From Rhodoferax sp. (GTDB taxonomy: Bacteria; Pseudomonadota; Gammaproteobacteria; Burkholderiales; Burkholderiaceae_C): a stretch of 64,000 bases of DNA. The DNA lies in contig NZ_JAQTMS010000011.1 in assembly GCF_028714215.1 (NCBI RefSeq), positions 41,743-105,742 on the forward strand, given 5' to 3'. The position numbers and the translations under genes are program-made. Every line of letters starts with the position of its first letter. Position 1 is the first letter of the stretch. Below, in pieces: positions 1 through 7,815 of this stretch. The notes under the pieces were generated by a model. The model worked only from the letters and a program-made list of their open reading frames with translations, was not told the DNA's origin and made no database searches.

Positions 1-701
1 CGCTGGCCGGCGCCGTGATCTGTCTGCTGGGCGGCGCCTTGAGCTTTCGCTACGGGCTCAAAGGTTCTTACTTTGCCCTGGTGACGCTGGCCTTTGCCGA
101 GGTCTTTCGCATTCTGGCGCTGTCGGTCCCCTTCACTGGCGCCGGCGTCGGACTGATGGTGCCTTTGCGCGAGGGTTTTGCCAATATGCAGTTCGATTCC
201 CGCCGCGGCTATGCGCTGTTGATTCTGGCCCTGGTGGTGCTGGCTTTGTCGGTCACCTGCTGGCTCCAGCATTCGCGCTTTGGCGCCTATTTGCAGGCCG
301 TGCGCGACAACGAGGACGCGGCCCGCGCCAGCGGGGTCAATCCATTTCGCACCAAGCTCGGTGCCATCGCGCTCTCGGGCGCATTCATGGCCGCCGGTGG
401 TGCCTTCTATGTTCAGGTCTTCCAGTACCTGGACCCCGGCATCGCCTATGGCGCGCAGACCTCGGTGGAAGCCCTGGTAGGCGCCATTGTGGGTGGCATG
501 GGCACCTTGTGGGGACCGGTCCTGGGGGCGCTGGCCCTGCATGCACTGGCCGACCTCACGCGCAACCTGTTTGGCCAGCTGCCCGGCATCAACATGGTGA
601 TCTACGGCAGCGTGCTGGTGCTGATGATCATGTTCGCGCCGCGCGGTCTGAGCGGCGCCGGCCAGAGCATCCGCGCCCTCTGGAAGGGCAAGGCGAAATG
701 A
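1..701 (+). CDS. livM: Branched-chain amino acid-type ABC permease, LivM family (5' truncated by window edge)
   Basis: C-terminal 232 residues of an inner-membrane permease of the LivM family; the reading frame is open from base 3, so the true start lies upstream of the window. Several hydrophobic segments are visible, as well as the family motif region around YLQAVRDNEDAARASGVN and the GGMGTLWGPVLGA stretch near the end, both typical of LivM. Liv permeases work as a LivH-LivM pair with two ATPases to import amino acids or, in Burkholderiales, very diverse amides, aromatic acids and dicarboxylates. The stop overlaps the next gene start in an ATGA, so translation is coupled to the ATPase. The periplasmic binding protein and LivH partner must lie upstream. 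The substrate cannot be read from the permease; the downstream catabolic genes suggest a cyclic amide or dicarboxylate. Confidence 0.9.
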   Translation, partial: LAGAVICLLGGALSFRYGLKGSYFALVTLAFAEVFRILALSVPFTGAGVGLMVPLREGFANMQFDSRRGYALLILALVVLALSVTCWLQHSRFGAYLQAVRDNEDAARASGVNPFRTKLGAIALSGAFMAAGGAFYVQVFQYLDPGIAYGAQTSVEALVGAIVGGMGTLWGPVLGALALHALADLTRNLFGQLPGINMVIYGSVLVLMIMFAPRGLSGAGQSIRALWKGKAK

Positions 702-1468
702 GCGCGCCCATGCTGCGGGTCAGCCATGTGTCGAAAAGTTTCGGCGGTCTCAGGGCCGTGCAAGACGTCAGCCTGGAGCTGGCGCAAGGCAGTCTGACGG
801 CACTGATTGGCCCCAACGGTGCCGGCAAGACCACGCTCTTTGCCCTGCTCTCGGGTTTTTATGTGCCGGACTCGGGACGCGTCGAGTTTGACGGTCGCGA
901 CATCACCGGCCAGGCACCCGATGCCAATGCGCGTGCCGGCCTGGCACGCACATTCCAGATCGTGCAGCCTTTTGCCGCGCAGACGGTGCGCGAAAACATC
1001 GCCGTTGGCGCGCATCTGCACCAGCCACGCCGCCTGGCGGCACTGGCAGCGGCGGAATACGTGGCGCAGAGGGTCGGCCTGACGGCCCAACTCGACAAAC
1101 CGGCGTCCCAGCTGACCGTGGCCGGGCGCAAGCGACTCGAACTGGCACGCGCCTTGGCCACGCGGCCCAAACTGCTGCTGCTCGACGAGGTGCTGGCGGG
1201 CCTGAACCCACAGGAAATCAGCGACATGATTCCCGTCGTGCGCGACATCGCGTTGTCGGGCGTGACAGTGCTGATGATCGAGCACGTGATGCAGGCTGTG
1301 ATGAACCTGGCCCAACACGTCTGGGTGCTGGCGCAGGGGCAACTGATCGCCCAGGGCTCGCCCGCCGAGGTGACCTCTGACGCAGCCGTCATCGAGGCTT
1401 ATCTGGGCCACGGCACGGCGGCCAAGCTGCGCAAGATGGCCATCCCGGCAACGCAGGCAACAGCATGA
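698..1468 (+). CDS. livG: ABC transporter ATP-binding protein, LivG family
   Basis: 256-residue ATPase of the Liv importer. Walker A GPNGAGKTT is near residue 38 and Walker B LLLLDEVLAGL near residue 168. The ABC signature is degenerate: the usual LSYGQQRRLE of LivG reads LTVAGRKRLE here, which still keeps the basic segment. The start ATG overlaps the stop of the permease by four bases, and the stop overlaps the start of the second ATPase in the same way, so the three transporter genes are translationally coupled. It energises import together with LivF. Family membership is clear from the length and the LivG-type Q-loop segment (ARTFQIVQPF). The substrate is unknown. Confidence 0.92.
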   Translation: MSAPMLRVSHVSKSFGGLRAVQDVSLELAQGSLTALIGPNGAGKTTLFALLSGFYVPDSGRVEFDGRDITGQAPDANARAGLARTFQIVQPFAAQTVRENIAVGAHLHQPRRLAALAAAEYVAQRVGLTAQLDKPASQLTVAGRKRLELARALATRPKLLLLDEVLAGLNPQEISDMIPVVRDIALSGVTVLMIEHVMQAVMNLAQHVWVLAQGQLIAQGSPAEVTSDAAVIEAYLGHGTAAKLRKMAIPATQATA

Positions 1469-2175
1469 CGGCACTGCTTGACATCCAGGGTTTGCGCGGC
1501 GGTTACGGCGCGGTGGAAGTGCTGCGCGGCGTGGACCTGCATGTGAACGAGGGCGAGATTGTGGCCTTGCTGGGCAGCAATGGCGCGGGTAAATCGACTC
1601 TCAACAATGTGCTGTGCGGCATTTATCCAGCCTGGGGCGGAAGCGTGCAGTTTGACGGGCACAATTTGACTGGCGCGCATTACCGTGAGGTGGTCAAGGC
1701 CGGACTGATCCAGGTGCCCGAGGGGCGCAAGATATTTCCCAACCTGTCAGCGCTGGAAAACCTGGAGCTCGGTTCTTTCACGCGTGCGCGCCAACGCCGT
1801 GCGCAAAATCTGGAACGCGTGTTCGCCCATTTCCCGCGCCTCAAGGAGCGCCGCACACAATTGGCCGGCACCATGAGCGGCGGCGAACAGCAGATGCTGG
1901 CGATCGGGCGCGGCTTGATGGCCGAGCCGCGTTTGCTGATCCTCGATGAACCCTCCCTGGGTCTGTCGCCTTTGCTGGTGGAGGAGTTGTTTGCCCTGAT
2001 CGCCCAACTCAACGCGCAAGGGCTGGCGGTGTTGCTGGTCGAGCAGAACGTGGGCCAGTCGCTGGAAGTGGCGCAGCGCGCTTATGTGCTGGAGAACGGG
2101 GCGCTGCGTTTCTCCGGCTCCAGTGCGGACTTGCTGGCCAGCGACGCGTTGCGTCGCAGCTACCTGGGTGTTTGA
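1465..2175 (+). CDS. livF: ABC transporter ATP-binding protein, LivF family
   Basis: 236-residue second ATPase of the Liv importer. Walker A GSNGAGKST near residue 38, the LivF-type Q loop QVPEGRKIFPNLS, the signature MSGGEQQMLAIGRGL near residue 135 and Walker B LLILDEPSLGL are all intact. It overlaps livG by four bases and its TGA shares two bases with the ATG of the following hydro-lyase (TGATG), so the transporter and the catabolic genes are one translational unit. This coupling is the main reason to assign the importer to the same pathway as the downstream enzymes. Unlike LivG beside it, its signature motif is canonical. Confidence 0.93.
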   Translation: MTALLDIQGLRGGYGAVEVLRGVDLHVNEGEIVALLGSNGAGKSTLNNVLCGIYPAWGGSVQFDGHNLTGAHYREVVKAGLIQVPEGRKIFPNLSALENLELGSFTRARQRRAQNLERVFAHFPRLKERRTQLAGTMSGGEQQMLAIGRGLMAEPRLLILDEPSLGLSPLLVEELFALIAQLNAQGLAVLLVEQNVGQSLEVAQRAYVLENGALRFSGSSADLLASDALRRSYLGV

Positions 2176-3449
2176 TGAAACCGCAATCACTGGCCCAGAA
2201 GATCATTGCCCGCGCCGCCGGACAGGCGTCGGTGCGGGTCGGCGAGATCGTCACCTGCCAGGTCGATCTGGCCATGTTCCACGACTCGTCCGGGCCGCGC
2301 CGCCTGAAACCCATGCTGGAAGAATTGGGCGCGCAAATCTGGGACAAGTCCAAGGTGGTGCTGGTGCTGGACCACTACGTGCCAGAGCGCGACGACGCGG
2401 CGCGGCGCATCGTGCGCATCGCACGCGACTGGGCACAGGAGCAACAGCTGCCCCACGTCTATGACAGCCAGGGCATCTGCCATGTGGTGGTGCCGCAGCA
2501 CGGCCACCTTCAGCCCGGCATGTTTTGCGTCGGCGGCGACTCGCACTCGCCCACCGGAGGAGCCTTCGGCGCCTACATGTTCGGCATCGGCAGCACCGAG
2601 ATGCTGGGTGTGGTGGTGACGGGCGAGATCTGGCTGCGGGTGCCGCAAACCATCGCCATGCACTGGTCCGGGCGGCTTGCCAGCGGCGTCTGCGCGAAAG
2701 ACATGATGCTGTCGCTGGTGGCCCGCTTTGGCATGAACGGCGCCAACTACCAGGCCGTGGAATTCACGGGCAGCACAGTCCGGGCCTTGTCGATGCAGGA
2801 TCGCATGACGCTTTGCAACATGAGCGCCGAACTGGGCGCGCAAACCGCCCTGGTGGCGCCTGACGAGGTGACGCGGCAATGGCTTGAACAAACCGGTGTG
2901 GCGCCATCCCCCGCCGGACCGGATTGGGCGGCGTGGACATCCTACCCCGGCAGTTTTGACGTCCAACACGACTTCGATGCCAGCACGCTCAGCCCGCAAC
3001 TGGCCGCGCCGCACAGCCCGGCGCTGGGCGTGCCGATTACGGAGCATGCCGAGACACGCATAGACGTGGCTTACATCGGCGCCTGCACCGGCGCCAAACT
3101 TGAAGACCTGCGTTTTGCCGCCCAGGTGCTGCGCGGCCGCAAAGTGGCCAGCGGCGTTCGGCTGCTGGTGGCACCGGCCAGCCTGAAGGATCGTGCGCAG
3201 GCCGAGAGGGAGGGCACGCTGCGGGCGCTGACCGACGCCGGCGCCAGCCTGTTGCCCAGTGCCTGCGGGGCCTGTGCCGGCTATGGCGACAGCTTTGCCG
3301 ACGGCCAGACCGTGATCTCCAGCACGGCGCGCAACTTCAAGGGCCGCATGGGACCGGCCAGCACCCAGGTCTTTCTGGGCTCGGCTTATACCGTGGCGGC
3401 ATCTGCCTTGCGCGGCCGCATCACGGACCCGCGGACGGTGTTGCCATGA
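2175..3449 (+). CDS. Aconitase-family hydro-lyase, large subunit (LeuC/dimethylmaleate hydratase large-subunit-like)
   Basis: 424-residue large subunit of a two-subunit aconitase-superfamily (de)hydratase. The three cysteine ligands of a 4Fe-4S cluster are visible: one in YIGACTGAK (about residue 300) and two in SACGACAGYGD (about residue 360). The GGDSHSPTGGAFGAY segment is the family substrate/cluster loop. Members include isopropylmalate isomerase LeuC, homoaconitase, and dimethylmaleate hydratase DmdA of nicotinate fermentation. The gene sits among catabolic and transport genes rather than with leuB or leuA, which argues against leucine synthesis. The ATG at 2175 is preferred over an in-frame TTG one codon earlier because it gives the TGATG overlap with livF. 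Expected reaction: reversible hydration of an unsaturated di- or tricarboxylate. Confidence 0.88.
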   Translation: MKPQSLAQKIIARAAGQASVRVGEIVTCQVDLAMFHDSSGPRRLKPMLEELGAQIWDKSKVVLVLDHYVPERDDAARRIVRIARDWAQEQQLPHVYDSQGICHVVVPQHGHLQPGMFCVGGDSHSPTGGAFGAYMFGIGSTEMLGVVVTGEIWLRVPQTIAMHWSGRLASGVCAKDMMLSLVARFGMNGANYQAVEFTGSTVRALSMQDRMTLCNMSAELGAQTALVAPDEVTRQWLEQTGVAPSPAGPDWAAWTSYPGSFDVQHDFDASTLSPQLAAPHSPALGVPITEHAETRIDVAYIGACTGAKLEDLRFAAQVLRGRKVASGVRLLVAPASLKDRAQAEREGTLRALTDAGASLLPSACGACAGYGDSFADGQTVISSTARNFKGRMGPASTQVFLGSAYTVAASALRGRITDPRTVLP

Positions 3450-4012
3450 ACTCAGCCACAACGCCTGCCACGGTGTGGCACAAAATCTGGCGTCTGGGTG
3501 ACGATGTGGACACCGACGCGCTGGCACCCGGCGCCTACATGCAGCACGGCATTGAGGTGATCGCCCAGCACTGTCTGGAGCATCTGCTGCCGACATTTGC
3601 AGCTGAGGTGCGCTCCGGTGACGTGATCGTGGCCGGCGCCAATTTCGGCATTGGCTCCTCGCGCGAGCAGGCTGCCGCGGTGTTGGTGCAGCTGGGTGTG
3701 GCGGCCGTGATCGCGCCCAGTTATGGCGGCTTGTTCTTCCGCAATGCTTTCAACCTCGGTTTGCTCTTGCTGACCTGTCCGCAGCTTGATCTGCTGAAAG
3801 ATGAAGAGCAACTTTGCATTGAGGCGCCTGCCATGTCTCTGCTAGGCCCCTCCGGCAAGCAAGTGGCATGCGAGCCGGTACCCGAATTCCTGCTGCGGAT
3901 GGCGCGCGCCGGCGGTTTGATGGCCAGCCTGAAGCAAGGACTCAGGCCCGGCCTTCCAAGCAGCAGCATCAAGCTGAGTGAATCTGAAACTTTTGTCAAG
4001 GAGAAAACATGA
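3446..4012 (+). CDS. Aconitase-family hydro-lyase, small subunit (LeuD/DmdB-like)
   Basis: 188-residue swivelling-domain subunit that partners the large subunit just upstream, with which it overlaps by ATGA. The family features are present: the N-terminal GDDVDTDALAPG segment (about residue 18) and the GANFGIGSSREQAA motif (about residue 68), whose serine and arginine contact substrate in LeuD-type subunits. The last 30 residues, rich in serine, lysine and glutamate, run beyond the usual small-subunit core. The stop overlaps the amidohydrolase start by four bases. With the large subunit it should form a [4Fe-4S] hydratase of the isopropylmalate isomerase/dimethylmaleate hydratase type; the natural substrate is inferred only from context. 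Confidence 0.87.
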   Translation: MNSATTPATVWHKIWRLGDDVDTDALAPGAYMQHGIEVIAQHCLEHLLPTFAAEVRSGDVIVAGANFGIGSSREQAAAVLVQLGVAAVIAPSYGGLFFRNAFNLGLLLLTCPQLDLLKDEEQLCIEAPAMSLLGPSGKQVACEPVPEFLLRMARAGGLMASLKQGLRPGLPSSSIKLSESETFVKEKT

Positions 4013-5481
4013 GCAAACCCGAATTTGACCTGATCATCAAGAACGTGCGTGTCGTGCGTCCGCATGGCAATGTGGTGCATGAGGCCGACATTGCCATCAA
4101 GGACGGCAAGGTGGCCAGGGTCGCCCCCGGCATCGACGTTGGCCGCGCCAAGGCGCTGCACGAGGGCAAGGGCCGGCTGGCCTTTCCGGGCGTGGTCGAT
4201 GCGCACATGCACAGCGGCATCTACTCGCCGCTGGCCGAAGACGCCGTGTCCGAGAGCAAGGCGGCGGCCATCGGCGGCGTCACCTCCAGTCTGAACTACT
4301 TTCGCACCGGGCAGTACTACCTGAACAAGGGCGGCCCCTACCGGAAGTTCTACCCCGAGGTGCTGAAAACCGCCAAAGGACGCTTTCATGTGGACTATGG
4401 TTTTCACCTGGCACCGATGGACGGCACGCACATCAAGGAGATTCCGGAACTGATCGAGAAGTACGGTGTTTCGAGCTTCAAGATCTTCATGTTTTATGGC
4501 TCGCACGGCTTGCATGGGGCGTCGGACGCGCAGCGCGACTTCCTGATGATAGGCAAGGACGAGCGCTACGACTACGCGCACTTCGAGTTCATCATGCGCG
4601 GCGTGCAAGCGGCGCGCGAACAATTTCCGGAGCAGGCCCGGCAGATCTCCCTCTCGCTGCACTGCGAGACCGCCGAGGTGATGACGGCCTATACCAAGAT
4701 TGTCGAGAAAGATAAATCGCTCAGGGGTCTGGCCGCCTACAGTGCCTCGCGGCCCCAGCACTCGGAAGGTCTGGCGGTCTTCATTGCCAGCTATCTGGCC
4801 AACGAAACCGCGCTGCCCAACATCAACCTGCTGCACCTGTCCTCGCGCAAGGCGGTGCAGGCAGCGCTGATGATGGCCGATGTCTTCCCGCACATCGACT
4901 TCAAGCGCGAGGTGACGATTGGCCATTTGATGCTGGACATCAACTCCAAGGCGGCCGAACTGGCCAAGGTGAATCCACCCATCCGTCCGCGCGAAGATGT
5001 TGAATTTTTGTGGGAAGCACTGCTGGCCGGTGAACTGGACTGGGTTGTCAGCGACCACGCCTGCTGCCGCCACGAGATGAAAATCCCGAAGCATTATTTC
5101 GGCAACATCTGGATGGCCAAGAGCGGCTTCGGCGGCACCGAATACCTGCTGCCGGCACTGATCAGCGAAGGCACGCGCCGCGGCATGGGCTACAACCACA
5201 TGGCGCGCGTGACCAGCTGGAACCCGGCGCAGCGCTACGGCCTGAATCGCAAAGGCGATATTGCCGAAGGCTTCGACGCCGACATTGCGCTGGTGGACCC
5301 GGCGAAGAGCTGGACCATAGCGGCGAAGAATTCGCCTTCAACCCAGGGCTACACGCCATTCGAAGGGCTGGAGATGTCGGCCCGCGTGGAAGCCACCTTC
5401 CTGCGCGGCCAACTCATCTGCCAGGACGGGCAGGTGCTTGGCAAGGCGCGCGGCGAATACCTGTTCCGCCCGACCGCCTGA
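4009..5481 (+). CDS. Dihydroorotase/hydantoinase-like cyclic amidohydrolase
   Basis: 490-residue metal-dependent amidohydrolase of the dihydroorotase/dihydropyrimidinase group. All expected metal ligands can be placed: HMH at residues 66-68 (DAHMHSG), a likely carboxylated lysine K158 (SSFKIFMFY), H218 (SLHCET), H276 (LLHLSS) and D349 (VVSDHACC). Such enzymes hydrolyse cyclic amides or imides such as hydantoins, dihydropyrimidines or dihydroorotate; the enamidase of nicotinate fermentation is a more distant relative. A good Shine-Dalgarno (AAGGAG) precedes the ATG, which also overlaps the previous stop. No pyrimidine genes are nearby, so a catabolic ring-opening role is inferred. The exact ring substrate is not predictable from sequence. 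Confidence 0.88.
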   Translation: MSKPEFDLIIKNVRVVRPHGNVVHEADIAIKDGKVARVAPGIDVGRAKALHEGKGRLAFPGVVDAHMHSGIYSPLAEDAVSESKAAAIGGVTSSLNYFRTGQYYLNKGGPYRKFYPEVLKTAKGRFHVDYGFHLAPMDGTHIKEIPELIEKYGVSSFKIFMFYGSHGLHGASDAQRDFLMIGKDERYDYAHFEFIMRGVQAAREQFPEQARQISLSLHCETAEVMTAYTKIVEKDKSLRGLAAYSASRPQHSEGLAVFIASYLANETALPNINLLHLSSRKAVQAALMMADVFPHIDFKREVTIGHLMLDINSKAAELAKVNPPIRPREDVEFLWEALLAGELDWVVSDHACCRHEMKIPKHYFGNIWMAKSGFGGTEYLLPALISEGTRRGMGYNHMARVTSWNPAQRYGLNRKGDIAEGFDADIALVDPAKSWTIAAKNSPSTQGYTPFEGLEMSARVEATFLRGQLICQDGQVLGKARGEYLFRPTA

Positions 5482-5487
5482 CCGCCG

Positions 5488-6894
5488 ATGACACCCACCC
5501 TCGTTAGCGGGTCCTTGCCGCCAGACACGCCGCACGTTCCTGTGGCCGTCGTCGGCGCCGGCGCCTGCGGCCTGACGGCGGCGCTGATGCTGTCGGATGC
5601 GGGTGTGGATTGCGTGCTGCTGGAGCGCGACGCCGCACCCAGTGGCTCCACCGCCCTGTCATCCGGCTTCATTCCGGCGGCCGGCACCCAAGTGCAGCAA
5701 GCGCAAGGCATTGAGGACAGCCCGGCGCGCTTCGCCGCCGACATCCAGGGCAAGGCGCATGACACAGCGGCAACCCATCTGGTCGCTGCGTATACCGAGG
5801 CGATAGTACCCGCCGTCGATGCGCTGCAATCAAGGCACGGCATCGATTTTGTCGTGCTGGACGGATTTCTCTACCCCGGTCACAGCAGACTCAGAATGCA
5901 CGCCGTGCCGGAGAAAACCGGCGTCGGCCTGATGACGCGGCTGCAAATGGCGGCGACCCGCGCCGATCTGCCGGTCATCACCGATGCGCTGGTACGCCAG
6001 CTTTGGTTCGATGGCGGCGATCCAGTACACAAGGTACGCGGCGTCAGCTACCAGCGCCCGGATGGCACGCTGGAGCATCTGTCCTGCGATGTCCTGCTGC
6101 TGGCCTGCAACGGCTTTGGCGGCAACGCTGAAATGGTGCGCGAGCTTTTGCCCGAAATGCGCGACGCCACCTTTGCCGGCCACAGCGGCAACGATGGCAG
6201 CGCCATCGCCTGGGGCAAGGCCCTTGGCGCCCAACTGGCCGATCTGGGCGGCTACCAGGGCCACGGCTCCTGGGCCGTGCCGCAGGGTGCCCTTATTTCC
6301 TGGGCTTTGATGATGGAAGGCGGGGTGCAGATCAACGCTGCCGGTCAGCGCTTTCATGACGAAACCCAGGGCTACTCGGAAGCCTCGGTCAAAGTGCTGG
6401 CACAGCCCGGCAAGCTGGCCTGGAATGTCTTTGACGCGCCGCTGCTGGAACTGGCGCACAGCTTTCCGGACTTCTGCGAAGCGCAAGCCGCCGGTGCCGT
6501 CAGAACCTGTGCCGACGCAGCGGCACTGGCCCGTCTGTTGGGCTGCGATTTGGAAGTGCTTGGCAAAACACTGGCATCCATCAGCGCCGGCGCGGTCAGT
6601 GCCGACGGCCGCACTTTCAGGCGCGCGCTGCAAGCGCCGTATTACGCCGTCAAGGTCACCGGCGCCTTGTTTCACACCCAGGGCGGGCTGGCCATTGATG
6701 CCCGGTGCCGCGTCTTGCGCGACGATGGCTCGGCGCTGCCCAACCTGCTGGCCGCAGGCGGCGCGGCGCGCGGCGTCTCGGGCAATGCGGTCTGGGGCTA
6801 CCTGTCCGGCAACGGCTTGTTGAGCGCCGTCGCCGGCGGCTATATCGCGGCGCAAACCGCGTCCCTCATTCTCAAAGCAACTTTACCCCCATGA
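5488..6894 (+). CDS. FAD-dependent oxidoreductase of the fumarate reductase/3-oxosteroid dehydrogenase family
   Basis: 468-residue soluble flavoprotein. The N-terminal Rossmann FAD motif VVGAGACGLTAAL begins near residue 20, followed by the PSGSTALSSG loop typical of fumarate-reductase-type flavoproteins, and the C-terminal FHTQGGLAID and GAARGVSGNAVWGY segments of the same family. No haem domain, signal peptide or membrane segment is present, so it resembles tricarballylate dehydrogenase or ketosteroid dehydrogenase more than periplasmic flavocytochrome c. Expected chemistry is introduction or reduction of a C=C bond next to a carbonyl or carboxylate. It lies six bases after the amidohydrolase and overlaps the next gene by ATGA. 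In this operon it could supply the unsaturated acid that the aconitase-like pair hydrates. Confidence 0.85.
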   Translation: MTPTLVSGSLPPDTPHVPVAVVGAGACGLTAALMLSDAGVDCVLLERDAAPSGSTALSSGFIPAAGTQVQQAQGIEDSPARFAADIQGKAHDTAATHLVAAYTEAIVPAVDALQSRHGIDFVVLDGFLYPGHSRLRMHAVPEKTGVGLMTRLQMAATRADLPVITDALVRQLWFDGGDPVHKVRGVSYQRPDGTLEHLSCDVLLLACNGFGGNAEMVRELLPEMRDATFAGHSGNDGSAIAWGKALGAQLADLGGYQGHGSWAVPQGALISWALMMEGGVQINAAGQRFHDETQGYSEASVKVLAQPGKLAWNVFDAPLLELAHSFPDFCEAQAAGAVRTCADAAALARLLGCDLEVLGKTLASISAGAVSADGRTFRRALQAPYYAVKVTGALFHTQGGLAIDARCRVLRDDGSALPNLLAAGGAARGVSGNAVWGYLSGNGLLSAVAGGYIAAQTASLILKATLPP

Positions 6895-7763
6895 CTGAAC
6901 CGCTGACCTTTCGCCGCCGACTGGCGCAAGCTGGCATTGTGCTGGCGCCCGGTGTTTACGATGCCCTGAGCGCACTGCTGGCGGAGCAGGCCGGCTTCGA
7001 GGCGCTTTACCTGTCGGGTGCGTCCATCGCCTACACGCGACTGGGTCGCTCGGACGTCGGCCTGACCACTTATTCGGAGCTGGTCGACACCCTGGCCCAC
7101 ATTACCGAGCGGGTCAGTCTGCCGGTGATCGTCGATGCCGACACCGGTTTTGGCAACGCCCTGAACGTGATGCGCACGGTCAGGGGGCTTGAACGCGCCG
7201 GCGCCGCCATGATTCAGCTGGAGGATCAAACCTTTCCCAAGCGCTGTGGTCATCTCGATGGCAAGACGCTGGTGCCGACAGCGGAGATGGTGGGCAAACT
7301 CAAGGCCGCGCTGGACGCCCGCGGCAACGCCAACACCTTGATCCTGGCCCGCACCGATGCCGTTGCCGTGGAGGGGCTGGAGGCCGCCTTTGAGCGTGCG
7401 CAAGCCTATCTGGAATGTGGCGTCGATGCCTTGTTCATCGAAGCCTTGCAAACGCCGGCGCAAATGGACGCCGCTTGCCAGCGCTTCGCCGGCCGCGTTC
7501 CTCTGTTGGCCAATATGGTGGAAGGTGGCAAGACGCCGCTGCAAAGTGCCCCGGAGCTGCAAGCCAGAGGCTTTCGCATCGCCATCTTTCCGGGCGGCAC
7601 GGCGCGCGCCGTGGCGCATACCCTGCAAGCCTACTACGCCAATCTGCACCTGCATCAGACCACCAGCGGCTGGAGGGACAAGATGCTGGACTTCGACGGC
7701 CTCAACAAAGTCATTGGCACCAGCGAACTGTTCGCCACCGGCAAGCGCTACCAGGCACCGTGA
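6891..7763 (+). CDS. Isocitrate lyase/PEP mutase-family C-C lyase (dimethylmalate/methylisocitrate lyase-like)
   Basis: 290-residue TIM-barrel enzyme. It carries the gating-loop motif KRCGH (residues 117-121), metal-binding D-A-D near residue 82 and E111 in QLEDQ. The cysteine-containing CGH loop is the mark of lyases in this superfamily (methylisocitrate lyase, 2,3-dimethylmalate lyase) rather than of PEP mutase itself. Expected reaction: retro-aldol cleavage of a 2-hydroxy dicarboxylate, giving pyruvate or glyoxylate and a shorter acid. The ATG overlaps the flavoprotein stop in an ATGA; an open frame extends further upstream but only inside the flavoprotein gene. No methylcitrate synthase (prpC) accompanies it, which argues against propionate metabolism. 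Confidence 0.87.
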   Translation: MTEPLTFRRRLAQAGIVLAPGVYDALSALLAEQAGFEALYLSGASIAYTRLGRSDVGLTTYSELVDTLAHITERVSLPVIVDADTGFGNALNVMRTVRGLERAGAAMIQLEDQTFPKRCGHLDGKTLVPTAEMVGKLKAALDARGNANTLILARTDAVAVEGLEAAFERAQAYLECGVDALFIEALQTPAQMDAACQRFAGRVPLLANMVEGGKTPLQSAPELQARGFRIAIFPGGTARAVAHTLQAYYANLHLHQTTSGWRDKMLDFDGLNKVIGTSELFATGKRYQAP

Positions 7764-7815
7764 CGCCGGCTGCTTGCCGGTGACGGCGTGGCTGCGAAAT
7801 GCGGAACAATGCGCC

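Noticed and set aside
2187-3596. Long open frame on the minus strand (over 460 codons) across the hydratase genes
   Set aside because: It is antisense to two well-recognised genes, has histidine/alanine/glycine-rich composition and no motif; typical shadow frame in GC-rich DNA.
2175-4012. Assignment as leuC-leuD of leucine biosynthesis
   Set aside because: No leuA/leuB neighbours, and both genes are translationally coupled to a transporter and catabolic enzymes; a general aconitase-family name is safer.
7764-7815. Inverted GCCGGC/GCCGG stretch as terminator between lyase and aminotransferase
   Set aside because: Stem is short and imperfect and no T tract follows.
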